Positions 43,609-56,800 of a DNA stretch of 64,000 nucleotides are shown here, piece by piece (position 1 is the first letter of the stretch; each line of letters begins with the position of its first letter). A program made the translations under genes and the position numbers. This stretch comes from Monoplex corrugatus (Eukaryota > Mollusca > Gastropoda > Littorinimorpha > Ranellidae). Where the stretch lies: positions 50,781,250-50,845,249 of the forward strand of contig JAPXFY010000016.1 of NCBI GenBank assembly GCA_030674185.1, written 5' to 3'. The notes beneath the pieces are model-generated. The model ran no database searches. It was not told the DNA's origin and saw nothing but the letters and a program-made list of their open reading frames with translations.

Positions 43609-46348
43609 TGTTGTATGAGCCAAACAAATGGAACATGTGCATCTGAAACAACAATACTCAGAACTGATGGAAAAGGCAAAGCAAAATCAGAAAACAACTT
43701 TCATTTTGTGAAACAGTATTTTCTGGTTGACACATTACATGAAACCGTCTTTGACAAAAAAATAGCATGTGTACACAGATGCAACATCACCTTTCCTATC
43801 AACTCGGTCTTATATCAGTGCTGTAACGTCCCTTCGAGAAGAATATCTTCATAATCATAATTGACCCACACACTACCGTCATGATAAATGCTTGACCAAT
43901 CTCACTGTCTAGACAATGCTGACATGGCAATTTTTGCATAAAAAAGGAAAAAAAAAAAAACCCAACCCAACAATATTGACTGTGAAAAAGAAATACGACA
44001 CTCCCCACCTCCAACTTGTTCAAATAAATAATAAATAAATTAGTAAATATTCAAAAAGACACTAATTTGGAAAATGTTGACTTTCACTATTCCGTGAAAG
44101 TTCAGAAAATGCTGAAATGGATACAGGAGGTGAGATAACAATTCATCAAACCATGAGGTACACATGTAATCTTAGTTTTCTGAGTGTTGAGCAGACAGCA
44201 GACAAAAGGAATAACATGACCAGCTACAGCAGATTACAAAGGAGTGAATAACGTGATTAGCTATTTACAACTTGTAACTTAGATGTACAGAAACAAAATT
44301 CCTAAAACAACTTTGCGCCAGTTTTGAAACTTCTGTTAACTGTTATGAACAGAGTTTGCTGGCAAAATCTTCCAGTGGCTGTGTTGCATTAGTACAGAAT
44401 CATCAGACCATGATGTTCTATACATGCTAACAAAGAACAGATTCTATGTGTCTATCAAATAATGTCAAGAGAGTATAGATAAGGAACACTCATTTTGTCT
44501 CAATACACTGTACGTATAGAACAGATACTGGAATGTGTTGTGTGTGTGTGTATGTGTGCATGCTACCTTTGCCATCACCATCAATAAAACCACCAATGAT
44601 CAACCATCCCCACAGACATGTAAACCAATTCCATCCACATTCCTGTTGGCGACAAAAAATTTGAGAAAGAAAGTGATTCAATTAGTCTGAATGGAGAAGA
44701 ATCATTTTCCAATGCAGCTCTTCGACTCTGAAGTGGCCCTTGAAAAAAATCAACCAAGAGAGTGTGTATGAGTGTGAAAGTGTGTGTATGCATATGTGTG
44801 TGTGTGTGTGCGCGTGTGTGCACACATGCATATGTATGTATTTGTATGCTGAAGAATGCAGAGGGAGACCATGACACAAACAGCTGCTGTACAGCCTGAT
44901 ATAACCAAAGAATAACATGCTGCATGCCATGGTTTAAAACATGTTCAACAAAGTGGAATGTGCAAGGGAGGGGACTTCATGCCACTTTCCATGTGTATTC
45001 TAAGCCAAGAACATGGTGAACATTCAATCTTCTGCATACCATTTTTCTTGTCAACATTTACGCTGTGTGTGTAATTGTGCTTTAGGGGGAGACATAGAAT
45101 CTATGTATTAGAGATCTACGGTGCAAGTAAGCTGACAGAATTTATGCCAGTTGTAAGCTACCTAAACAAGTATCATGACAAAAAAAAAAAAAAAGAAAAG
45201 AAAAAAAAAAGCACTGGCCACATTCTAAGTAATTCTTCAGAAAAAAAGAGGTGAATGTGAAGTTTGAAATGATGTGACAGACTTCAGAAACTTACTTCAG
45301 TTGGAATAGTGTTGTTTTTCAAAGAGATCTTGAACAAGTGAACATTTAGGAGACAATCCCTCCTTTCTTTTTTGGAAATCAACAGACTCCAAAACTAAAC
45401 AAGACCACAAGAAATTAACTGATTTCCTCTGTCTCGGTGATTAAACCAGTGTACAAAAAATCAAATGAATCTTGATCACTATGTGGTCCATGCATTCCAT
45501 TAAAATAAGCACACACACAAAAATCAAACACTTGTAAATGTATCTGTATTCATTGAATTCTGTGAGTATTTAGACTTTGCACATCATTTCATACTTTATA
45601 CATATATTCTCTTTTTTTCTAAATGAAATATAAACTATCACTTTGTCAACAACAAAACGTGGACGGGGTACTGTCTTCTTGTTGCCATCTCAAGAAAATG
45701 AAAGTACTAAACACAATGAAAAAACAATATTCCCTTGACTTTAATAATTATAGTCATATGTACATCACAGAAAACGCTATACATGTCACAACTCTCACTG
45801 AGCCAATCACAAAATGAACATATCACAGAACTTGCTTTTATGAACAGTTAAATCACTGCTGTACAAAATTCAATCAATGTTCTTTTTTTTTTTTTTAAAA
45901 ACAAATACAAAATATCATAAATCAGAAAATGATCTCACAAAGAAACATTCCTTTGCTGTTCTGCCTTCTCTTCACACTCATGCAACCTTTATTAACAGAA
46001 CATAATCAAATCATATTTATAAAACATATCAAAACAAATAATGCTTAAAAATATATGTATATAATACGAATTATCCAAGAGCACTGAACATTACTTGTGC
46101 CCAAAAGCAATGGAGTTATATACACTGCTGGCAATATATTTTCCACGTGTTTGTCTTAAAAGACAAAGGATAAACAGAATCATGGTAATATATAAAAGAG
46201 AAATGATACACTCATTCACAGCATTCATCATATCAAGGCACACAGACAATAAGAAAGCATACAAATAAGAACATCACATGTTCAACTGCTGTTGAACAAT
46301 AGACACAAAGAACGTCACGGAACCAGAGAAACAGGATCACAATAATGC

Positions 46349-46354
46349 TTTATT
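46349..46354 (-). promoter_or_regulatory. candidate polyadenylation signal of the unidentified gene
   Basis: AATAAA on the minus strand followed by GC lies 1.87 kb past the stop at 48222. A second candidate at 36882-36887 would imply an 11-kb 3' UTR. Confidence 0.3.
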
Positions 46355-46644
46355 GTTATCTGAGTGGTCAACAATACTGTAAGAAGCAGGAACAACAACT
46401 ATATAGTGACAAATGGTGATCTCATTTGCCAGAAATAATGCAGACATATACACTCCTCTTATTTGTGATTAATAGTTCAGCTCTAGCAGAAACTCAGTCT
46501 GTTTGATAATCTAAGATAAAGTTTAGAAAATAATCCTAAAACTTTTAACCATTTAATGGTTCAAACAGAGAGTTCAATGAAGGTGAATTACTATTTCCCT
46601 GTCTCTTTTTACAATAAATTCGTGTTCTTTTGAGAATGTTATTT

Positions 46645-46784
46645 GATTCTGCTATATTTGACGATTAATGGATACTCTCAAGAACTGCCTTCAGCTGCCT
46701 TGTGGTAAAATCTTTATTCTGCTATATTTGATGAATAATGGATACTCTCAAGAACTGCCTTCAGTTTCCTTGTGGTAAAATCTT
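46645..46784. repeat. tandem duplication of about 68 bp
   Basis: TTCTGCTATATTTGACGATT and TTCTGCTATATTTGATGAAT start two units, both with AATGGATACTCTCAAGAACT and CTTGTGGTAAAATCTTT. This is within the presumed 3' UTR of the unidentified gene. Confidence 0.85.
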
Positions 46785-48221
46785 TTTCTCCTCTCTTTCA
46801 GTTTCTCCCTGGTATATTTTTGCTTTTCTCCCAACAAAATCTTCCACAAAGCAGTAACCTGTTTGGTCTCAGAAAGTCTTGGAAGAATACTGAAAATTTA
46901 CCACAAAGAACATGAAACCAATTCTCTTGTCCATTATTCATCAGTTCATATGGCTGTTACTAACATTCATCTCACTGATATTCACCAGCAAAGGTGAATA
47001 TTTTGTTATGAATAACAAATGTTATTTTTCATTGTCCTATTTCCTCTTTCTTTTTTAGGTAAGGAGATCAACAACAAATACGTGTGTATGCGTGTGTTTG
47101 TACCAGTTTATATGTAGATCTGCAAGATAAAATTAACTCAAAAGAATCCAACAAAGCGACTGAGTGCTGCAGAATTACTAAGAATGCTTACAGTGATAGC
47201 AGACATGAACCGTTTCATGTTCCTGACATTTTATCAGAAGTGTCTGCTGGTGGTTCAGCATCAGGTATGGATGCACAAAGCACTTGTTGCAAAAGAAAAC
47301 AAGAGTTCTGATCTTTTAAAGAGATGCATATTTTCTTTAAACCTAAAATTTGAGGCAGCTGTGGTGGGCTACAGCAGTCAAGATGCAGGGGTAGATCCAG
47401 TCCCAAACTGTTTAAATGTGCATGTCATTTTCAAGGTCACAGTTCAGCAAATGATGCATAAAGCCATGTATACTGCAACAAAGTTAATTTACTTCTCAAC
47501 TACCAATTCCCTTCTGTTAGTTAGAGAGTCTGTCGCTGTCACTTTATCATGAGCAGGGAGTGGAAGATCTAATTTGTCTCTGTATGAACAGCTAGTTGTC
47601 ATGACGGCACAAAAAGATTGTTAGATGGCTCGACCACCTTGTTTTTGATACAACGGTATTTTTGCTTGCAAGATGCAGTAAAAATTGATAATCTCTTTCA
47701 ACAAGCAATCTTAAACTAATAACACGAAGTTGCATCACAGCTGGCTGTCATTCTGTATCTAAAATATTTAACAAAATAAAACCAATCAATTTTTCCTAAA
47801 TAGTTAACCACTGAGCTGACTTCACGAGGCATTTACCTCCTCAAATCACACAAAGCCAGCATTTAAATGAGACCTATACAGGTTGTAGCCGATTGCTATG
47901 ATGACTGTTACTGATATGTGCTGACACCAGTGTATGACAGTCTAGAATTCTAATCCTCACATGCCAAGCAGTTTTCCATCCACTGTGCACGTCACCATAC
48001 ATAAACGTCCTCGTCCATACAGTGTACATATTCATGTACATATAGCTATGTACACAGATTTGATGTACACCGTCCAAGAAAACCTCAGCGCAGACAAAAG
48101 CAGATGATAAAACACCTGCAGAAAAAAAAACAAAAAAACACTGCAGGTGACAACAATAACCCCAGTGTGGCACCAGTCCTAAAGGAGCATCTGTGAAGAG
48201 ACACCAGCTGTGCTCAAGTTA

Positions 48222-48490
48222 TCAGCTGAAGACGAATGCATGGTTCTCTCGCATTTCAATCTGCCGTAGCCGCATGTTGTTGGTGGCCCCACGGATCCTC
48301 TGGGACTTGGTGGAGCGTGTGGAGTTGACCACCTCCAGGCCGCTGCCTGTGATGTGGACTGGGGGATGACGGGCGAGGGGGTTATTGGGCGAGACCACAT
48401 CTGGCCGCTGGACCACGGGGGCCGGTGCAGACACTACTGACAAACCATGGGAAGGGTGCTGGGCGATAAAGCGTGTAAGACCCACTCCAT
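48222..48490 (-). CDS. unidentified gene, last coding exon
   Basis: The acceptor is GTATATATGACTTTCAG. After two bases of a split codon, 88 codons run to TGA at 48222-48224. The product is proline- and valine-rich, then basic: STRSTKSQRIRGATNNMRLR followed by QIEMRENHAFVFS. The GC-rich codon use contrasts with the AT-rich sequence on both sides. Confidence 0.75.
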
Positions 48491-51374
48491 CTGAAAGTCA
48501 TATATACACACAGACAGGCAGACAAGCACACCCATACACACACACACACATATGTCCATAATTACACATTGTACACACACACACACACACACATGTCCAC
48601 ATACATACGCATGCACGCACGCACGCACACACACATACACACACACACACCTCTGTTAATTTCAAAAACAGCAATATTTTTATATCACAGAACTTTACAC
48701 ATTCATGGTAATTTTAATTTCTTGCAGCCTACATTTCCAACCTGATTATTTATCACATCAAAGATTCAATAAGAAATTATTTCTGCCACATCTGATAGAT
48801 ACAAAAACTATAAAAAAAAAAATTTTTAAAGAAAAAAAAGAAGAAAAAAAAATCAAAACAAGTATTGACAAGTCATGTAATTCTCAAAAGCATTGCCTCA
48901 AAATGACTCCTGACAATATGGTTTATTACCCGAAAAACAAACATCACATTTCTAGTAATTCTCAGCCTTGTCTGTTTTTTTTTCTTTATGAGTAACATCA
49001 CATTTCCAGTAATTCTCAGCCTTATCTGTTTTTTTAAAAAAAATTTCATTTTTAAATTTTCATTGTTTATGACATTTCCTTGAGTTTCACCAAGCAACCA
49101 GTATGCCTACATGAACCTATACTCTTTGGAAGTTTCTTCTTTAACTGACATAGGACCAACACCGCCACAATGATCAAACATCATCACAACAGACCTGCAC
49201 AAACATTTGAATTACAGATCACTGTTCATTCTGTTGCCATCTCAGAAGAGTAATTTCGATTCTAATGAGACTTATCTCAGCATTGGAGATTTCTCACCTA
49301 CACTAATACAGACCAAGGCTGCAGACAGATCTCCAACAATAACAAGAGATGTAAACCAATCCTTCAGTCTGTCAAGAACAGGACAATTTCAAAGCCTTTA
49401 ATTACATCCAAAAAATCAAACATCAAACCACAGATAACCTCTTTCCCCCACTACCGCTATCACTGCCCACTCCGATCCTGTGTTACCCCTTCTGTACCAA
49501 TGCCATTCATCAGATTATCTCCCCCTGCCCCCAACACTTTAGGTGACAAGTGTCTACTGTGAGAGTGAATGACACCATGTACCACACTGTAACAGACCAC
49601 AGTCAGTATTTTTTTCAAATTGAAGTGTAATGAAGTTGAAAGCTTATCATTAATGGAAGCAGTCAGCACAATTTGGGGACGTTTGCTGGTAAGACTGATT
49701 AGTTGTGGCCTTTCTTTGTTTCATCTGTTTTTGATGTTTCTAAAATATCATTCTCTGGCAGGTACTGAATGAGGTATTATTTGTCTTTTGTCATGTGATG
49801 ATCCACTGTTAATAACTTTGTTTACATACTTTTGAAAGCCACATTGTCAGAAAAAACAATATATTTGTAACACATTTAACCCTAGCAAAACAAACATCAC
49901 TGTCAGTATCCCATGTTAATAACTTAGTAATTCACCTTGTTAATGATTGATTAACATCTATGATTAGTGGACAAAACAGCACGATGCAGTGAACATCCAC
50001 TGAATGATACACTTTTCAATGGTTACTTGCAGTTCATGTGCATAGTGCTGGAATGCAAACATTACATTAAAAACAAAGGTATGAACAACAAACAATCAAA
50101 CATTCACAATGTGACACACTTTCAGTTAAACTGTCATTTCTCTACCCAAACAAGTTGAAAAAAGAATCACACCTTGTAAGATTACGTAAAAAAAAATCAG
50201 GCAAGATTAATCAGGCTTACTGTGCTTAAAGACCACTAAGCCTGTGCAACTATGTCACACACTGTGGTTTGGATTCATTAGAATCATTCCAACAGAAAGA
50301 AACACTGTCATACCTCAAACAACTCAAATTCTTATAATCCTGAAATCTGAAAGCAACAAAGCAAAAGTTTGGAATTATATTCCGCAAGCTTGCATGATAT
50401 AATGTTACAAGAATTGTCTTCCATAATAGAACAGCAACTTTTCATGAATACCGTTTCTTCCTCAAGATTAAGATCAGATCAGCAACAAAAATGGTCAGAA
50501 TGGACAACCATTTATACTGGTGATTCCGAAGAACCATTTCATGATATACGAAAAAGGAGAAGGATAAGAAAATGAAGAAGAAAGAACAATAACAACAAGG
50601 ATAACAACAATGGCAACCACTGGAAGATGACTTTGTCTTTTCAAGCACTTGTCTGAACTGCAAGACCAATGACAGATACAGGCTGAATACGTTATATTTG
50701 AGCAAATGAAAGATGTATTGACTAATCAGTACCAAATATAAATAGTACATAGTTTCACCCCCCTGAGTACTTAGTGTGCATACCATAAATATCCAAAATG
50801 GTATTATACTGTGCCTAAATATGTATTACGCACCTTTTTCTTCATTTTCTCACACCACTTACAATTAAAGTAAACAATGTTAAAAAACAACAACTCAATC
50901 TTATATCGTTATTTCCTCTCCACACTAAGCGCACTACTGGGACAGAATTACCATGAAATTCAGAGGAAGAGAAGGGTATAATGGTCGCAGGTAAGATGCA
51001 TTCCTTTAAACCTCACAACATCTCCACTAAAACATCACACACGGAGTTTATCTGCTACTAGTGAAAGACTGGTCAAATATAACAACAAAAGGGTGACTTG
51101 GCCTTGATATGTCTGACCACCCTGGATGTGCAAGTTTGAACCCAGGTAAAGGACTAATTTAAAGAAAAAAAAAGGTGACAGCAGAGGGACATCCAGGAGT
51201 CATGACCAGGATATGGCCTGTTCCCCTTAAAGCCAAACACCTACTTGATGGGGAAAGGGGTAGGGGTGGGGATGGGGTTTATCTCTAGGGTCTTCTGCTG
51301 TCCAACTCTCCCCAGAATTTCTTGCTGCAACATGTCTGCATACATACTATCTATTATGCTCTTTATAAATTAGT

Positions 51375-51452
<78 letters not shown>

Positions 51453-51688
51453 GTGTGTGCACGTGCGCGCATGCATGTGTGTTTTGCACAGTGTGTGTGT
51501 GCATGTGCATATGTGCGTGTGCATAGGGGTGTGTGTGTGTGTGTTTGTGTGTGTATTTCATGTATGTGTACATATACAAACCTGACGGTGATAAATCATA
51601 AATGAACAAAATATTTGTTATTTTTGAGGAATTTTCATTTATGCTGCAATGATGTACTGCAATGATGTACTGGCATGGCACCCCCCCC

Positions 51689-51779
<91 letters not shown>

Positions 51780-53848
51780 CCAAAGATCATTCTCTGAAAT
51801 GGACTGTTAGCACCATGAGGATGGGATTATCATTATCATCATTATTCATATTTAGCATTTTGACCATTTTCACTGCATTTGTTAACATTTATGAATAATC
51901 AGAGATGCTTAACATCATGAATTATAACTATCCTTTAATCTGGACAAAGTTAAATACATTCACATTCATTTTAGAAGTCTATATGTCTGAGGCTACCTAC
52001 AATTTTTGTGATAGTTAAATACAATCAAATTCATTTTGCAAGTTTTGTAAAGATATTACAGAGGGTACCTGCCATTTTTGTGATACAATTCACAAACACT
52101 TAGTTATGTAATCGCACTGTCTATTAGAAAAATGATGAATAACTCAATGGATTAATCAAATAAAAAAGAATGCGTTTAATCTGAAGGGATTAATAAAAAA
52201 AGAATGCACTTAATCTGAATGGATTAATCAAATAAAAAAGAATGTACTTAATCTGACCAACGAGCATAACAAATGTACTCCACCATGCAAACACAAAACA
52301 AAATAAAACAAAGCATGCAATTATCTGAACGAAAAGCAATCCATTAACAGGATGAAAAGTGTGGACCCACTGATCAGAATGGCAAGCAGTTCATTAATAT
52401 TGCTGACAAGCAGGTGGCAGACAGAGTGCAAAACATGCTGACAAACAAATTATGTCACACTGGCACCTCTTGCCTGCAGCAGGTAAAAATCTGCTGTCTC
52501 TGGGATGCTAACAGCATTTGGCTTTACTCACAAAAGTCTTTCAATTTTCAGCACTTGAGTTTACCCACAAAAGTCTTTAAATTTTCAGCACTTGGTTTCA
52601 CTCACAACTCTTTAACTTTTCAGCACCTGGCTTTACTCACAAGTCTTTAAATTTTCAGCACTTGGCTTTACTCAAAAAAATCTTTAAATTTTCAGACATT
52701 CTTTAAGTCTGAAGCTGTGGCATTTTAAAAATGCATTCTATATCTGTTAAAGACGTGGTGTTTCAACAACTATTCCAAAAGCTCTGAAAAAAAAATGATA
52801 GGCCTCATGCAATTAATGACAATGCAGCGTTATTCAATCTGCATGCAATTTCACTTAATGATCACAATACAACAACCTCCTGTTCTCTCTATCTCTCTCT
52901 TTCTCCCTAGCCCTATTTACTTTAAAATGATTAAGTTTTGCTACAAAACATGATAAAAACCATGAACACTAAAACCAGATTGTTGCACCTGCCTTTTCCT
53001 AGAAATCAGAAGTGAAGACGCTGCAACCACTGATTCCCATTCAACTTTTGCTTAAAACCAGGACTTGCTTACAATCTCAGAGACAGCAGTCCTTCAAAAA
53101 ACATAGCAAAAACTCCTAAAGACAAAGAAGCTGTTCGCTTACCAGTATCTCTCTGCCGCTGAGCACTGAGCACGCGTGTGCGGGCTGGTGGGAGTTGTCT
53201 GAGCGCCAGTCTGACTGGTAGCCTGAGGACGAATATCCCTGATGCGGGTTGGGGTAGGAGGGCTGGTAGGTGTAGCCGTTGCGTGCCAGCAGGCGGTTAC
53301 GCTCAGCCTCCGTGTCCATCATGCCTGACATAGAGCGCAGGTCTGTCTCTTGCACCACCACACCCCCTCGGTTCCCTACTCCCGTCCCCGCCAGCGGTTT
53401 ACGAGACAGCTTGTTTCTCTGAAAAAACAATAACACATGGGGAGGATTAAGCTGGGAGTCTGATGATGAGCTGTTGCTTTTGGCAATATGTGAAACAGTG
53501 GTATTGCTGCTACTGTGTGTGAGTACATGTATATTTGTAGTGTGTGTCTGTTAGTACTTGTGCTCTGTGTGCAATGTTATCAGGTGACCAGTGAATGTTA
53601 TGACATTCATCTGGGTTATCAATTAATCTGTGCAAAATATAATCCACCCACTCAAATACACAACTGTGCCATTTCACACAGTAGGCTACTAACACAGGCT
53701 ACCAATGCACTAAGAAGTGGGGTGGAGAAAATGATGGAACGTGTAAGAAAGAAAGAATCAATAAGTGGAGAGACGGGCAAAAGAAATGAACATAACAGTA
53801 ATAACATGACAATGATAATATACTAGTTATAATGATGATGATAATAAC

Positions 53849-53880
<32 letters not shown>

Positions 53881-56800
53881 GTATGATGATGATGATGATG
53901 AAGATAATGAAGAACTTCACACATATACTTTCCACATATCATGGTCTGTATGCCATAAAGTTTAAAGGCAATAAAAGACAAAATGGCACACAAATGGACT
54001 CTTTATGTATGCTAAAGTAACTGCTTTAAAACAAACTGGGTGAAGTAAAACAACTCTTAAACATAAGGGTCTAGCCATACTAAAAATCTCCCTTTTCCAT
54101 GCTTTTTGATACACATGTGACAACGATCTTAAAAGTAGACCAGTCTCAGTTAAACTTATATGGCTGCAGCTCCCTGATGTTGATATCGTACACAATACTG
54201 ATTCAAACTAGAAAATACATCTAAATTATCACAAAACAAAATACATCTAAATCATCACGAAACAAACTAACATTTCCCATCACTGACATGAAGAACATGT
54301 CATGATATATTCAAACAATTCAGGCATCAACTGGTGACGTGATAAAATGCCTCTGGCATCAACTGGTGACTCAAAACAGAAATGCTGCAGTTGCTAATCA
54401 GTACATATGACACTATAGTTGCAAATCTGTCTTTTCTTGGTGAAAGAAAAATTGCTTAGCCCTACTAGAAACCATGTATTAGCGTATCTATGTTTGGCAC
54501 ACACAGAAGCACGCTTGAACTTATGTATTCAGGACTTCCCATTGAGGTGGACATGTGGCCTGAATTTAGAAAAGATCAATTTGTAAACAGTCAAGAAAAC
54601 TTTGCTGACATTTTGTTCAGACAGAGAATCTCATGCATATTTGTGTACACACATGTGTGCATGTCTGCATGTGTGTGTACATCCTATGAGCTGGTCTCAA
54701 ACACACATACAGAGGTGCAAACAAACACACACACAGACACACACACACACACACAGGCACACACAAAGAAGACAACTAACAAGGGAAAAAATCAGTAACA
54801 CAAAGCACGAAATCCTTAAAAAGTCAGTACAGTTTACAAATTCGAGTACACAAATTACAGATGTTCAAGCTATCATATCACCCTTGACATGAATTCAATC
54901 TCAATAAACAAATAGAATTTCAAAAACATACCATGAATGAAATGTATTTAATCATTCTACACGCAACAGAGAAGGGATCAAAGCTTTGCTTACTGCCTAG
55001 TACACATTACAGCCTAAAATTATAAATCACCAAAAAATTGACTATAAAATTTGAATAAAGTAAATGAAGGTACAGTGTTACAGCACCAAGAGAGGAAAAA
55101 TATGATTGCTCAGACAAGCCCCCAAAAATAGATCTTTTGCTTTGCAGAATAAACTGTCTGGTCCGATTGATAATGCAAACAAAAAGCTTCGAGAAAATCA
55201 ATGTCAGAGGAGGGAAAAATACTGGGGTTTGGAAGCAGCCTTCTGACTCTCCTAGAGCAGTCTGTTAGTATTCATGTCTTTCAAAGGCATGGTCCTCATA
55301 ATCCTAAAGAAGGTGACAAGTCATCTAACCTGCTCCTCAATGCCCAGCATTCCTTCTTCTATCAAACATTGTTTTTTTTATCTGGTGTTGTCCTCCTCAA
55401 AGATTTCTGTTTCAATTTGTACTCTGGTTTATTCTGTTGGGTGAAAGGTCTATTTTGGGTTACTTGTTTTTGTCTTTCAGTTTGTTTGTACCATTACAAG
55501 GAAGACAACCCTACTTTTCCTTCTTTTGGGGGCTGTAACAAAATATCTGCATTTACTTTATTTGGCAATGCGATCCCCAGCTGTCATTCTCCTCATCTAA
55601 ATATCAAACTTTAAATATTAAATCTGGATCCTTTTTGGTGAAATAAAAATCTCGATATCTCTGTTATGGTGTAAATTTCTTTTAATGATTCATATCTTGT
55701 AAAATAGATTTATAAACAGTTTTACTGAATTCAAGAAAGTGTTGCTGCATGTATCATTTCATATACTGAACACACTTATGATGCGCAATAGTCCAGTATT
55801 CAAATTTAAACATGAACTTCCCTCACCCACTTCACTAATCCATCTACAATGCCCATTTTGACATAATTTTACAATAATAACAAATATCAGTTTTTGCCCA
55901 TTATTTTCATATGTGCATAATATCAATTAACACCGTTAATTTTGATATGTGCACATATTAATCAACAATTACATATGCAGACATTTGATGTAAATAGATG
56001 TGCCTGATTTGAAACATAAGCCTTAACATGATTTTGAAACAAACAAACAAAGACATGAATAAATCTTCACAGAGCATGACTCAATAAACATAAAAACATA
56101 AAAACTATAAATGAAAACATTATGATTATCTAATATTTGTCATCAGTAGATCAACAATGAAAATGGTAAAAAAAGAAATCTTGTTAAATCACTAAAACAA
56201 GTCTAGAATGAAACATGTACTTACCAGACGACATTCTTCAATCAACAACACATAGTTAACCAGACCATGGCTAATAGCAGAGATGGATATCATAAGCCAA
56301 ATAAAAAGGAAGGATAAACCATGCAAGGAGACAGTATGCCTACAGTCAAATTTCAGATCAGCATACAAAGCACAAAAAAGGCAGTATGCAAAAAACAACA
56401 GTTTGAAAAACAGTGTGTTCAAAATCGTATTTATATCTTAATCAAAATCTAGTGTGTCAGACACTCATCTGTGCCAACTTTGGTTTTATCTCACAAAGCA
56501 AAGTCACAAATACATATACACAATAAAAAGTTGAGAAGCACAAGATATAGGCAAATGCTAACAAGATTTTTTTTTCTTTCCCGGTTATCACGAAAATATA
56601 GGCATCTTTGACTTAAATGATGAGGATGTAGGAGTCTGCCATGTAATTACTAGCAAATCAGGGGAATGGTTATTGTATTGTCCAAGTAAGCTGGATGCTT
56701 CTTGAACAGATTCCAAAATACTGTGAATAAAGTCGTTTCCTCTCAGAATGATATGAACTCCTGTGCAAATTTGATTTCCTTTACTATACAAAGTACACTT

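Larger units (their letters stand above)
36430..48221. other. convergent interval between pygopus and the unidentified gene
   Basis: Apart from the repeats listed separately, I see no exon. AATAAA reads on the minus strand at 36882 and 46349 and on the plus strand at 37011. Long AT-rich stretches with poly-A or poly-T runs (42583-42607, 45180-45210) fit 3' UTR or intergenic DNA. Confidence 0.5.

Noticed and set aside
47084..47552. Overlapping plus-strand frames of 75 and 122 codons
   Set aside because: They lie in the presumed 3' UTR of the minus-strand gene. Composition is not coding-like.
51170..51320. Possible missing exon of the unidentified gene (minus, acceptor TGTTGCAG, QEILGRVGQQKTLEINP)
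   Set aside because: The frame reaches a stop before the next usable donor, so it cannot supply the needed 3n+1 exon as read.
55201..55614. 137-codon plus-strand open frame
   Set aside because: Intron-like composition, no homology I can recognise and no splice context.
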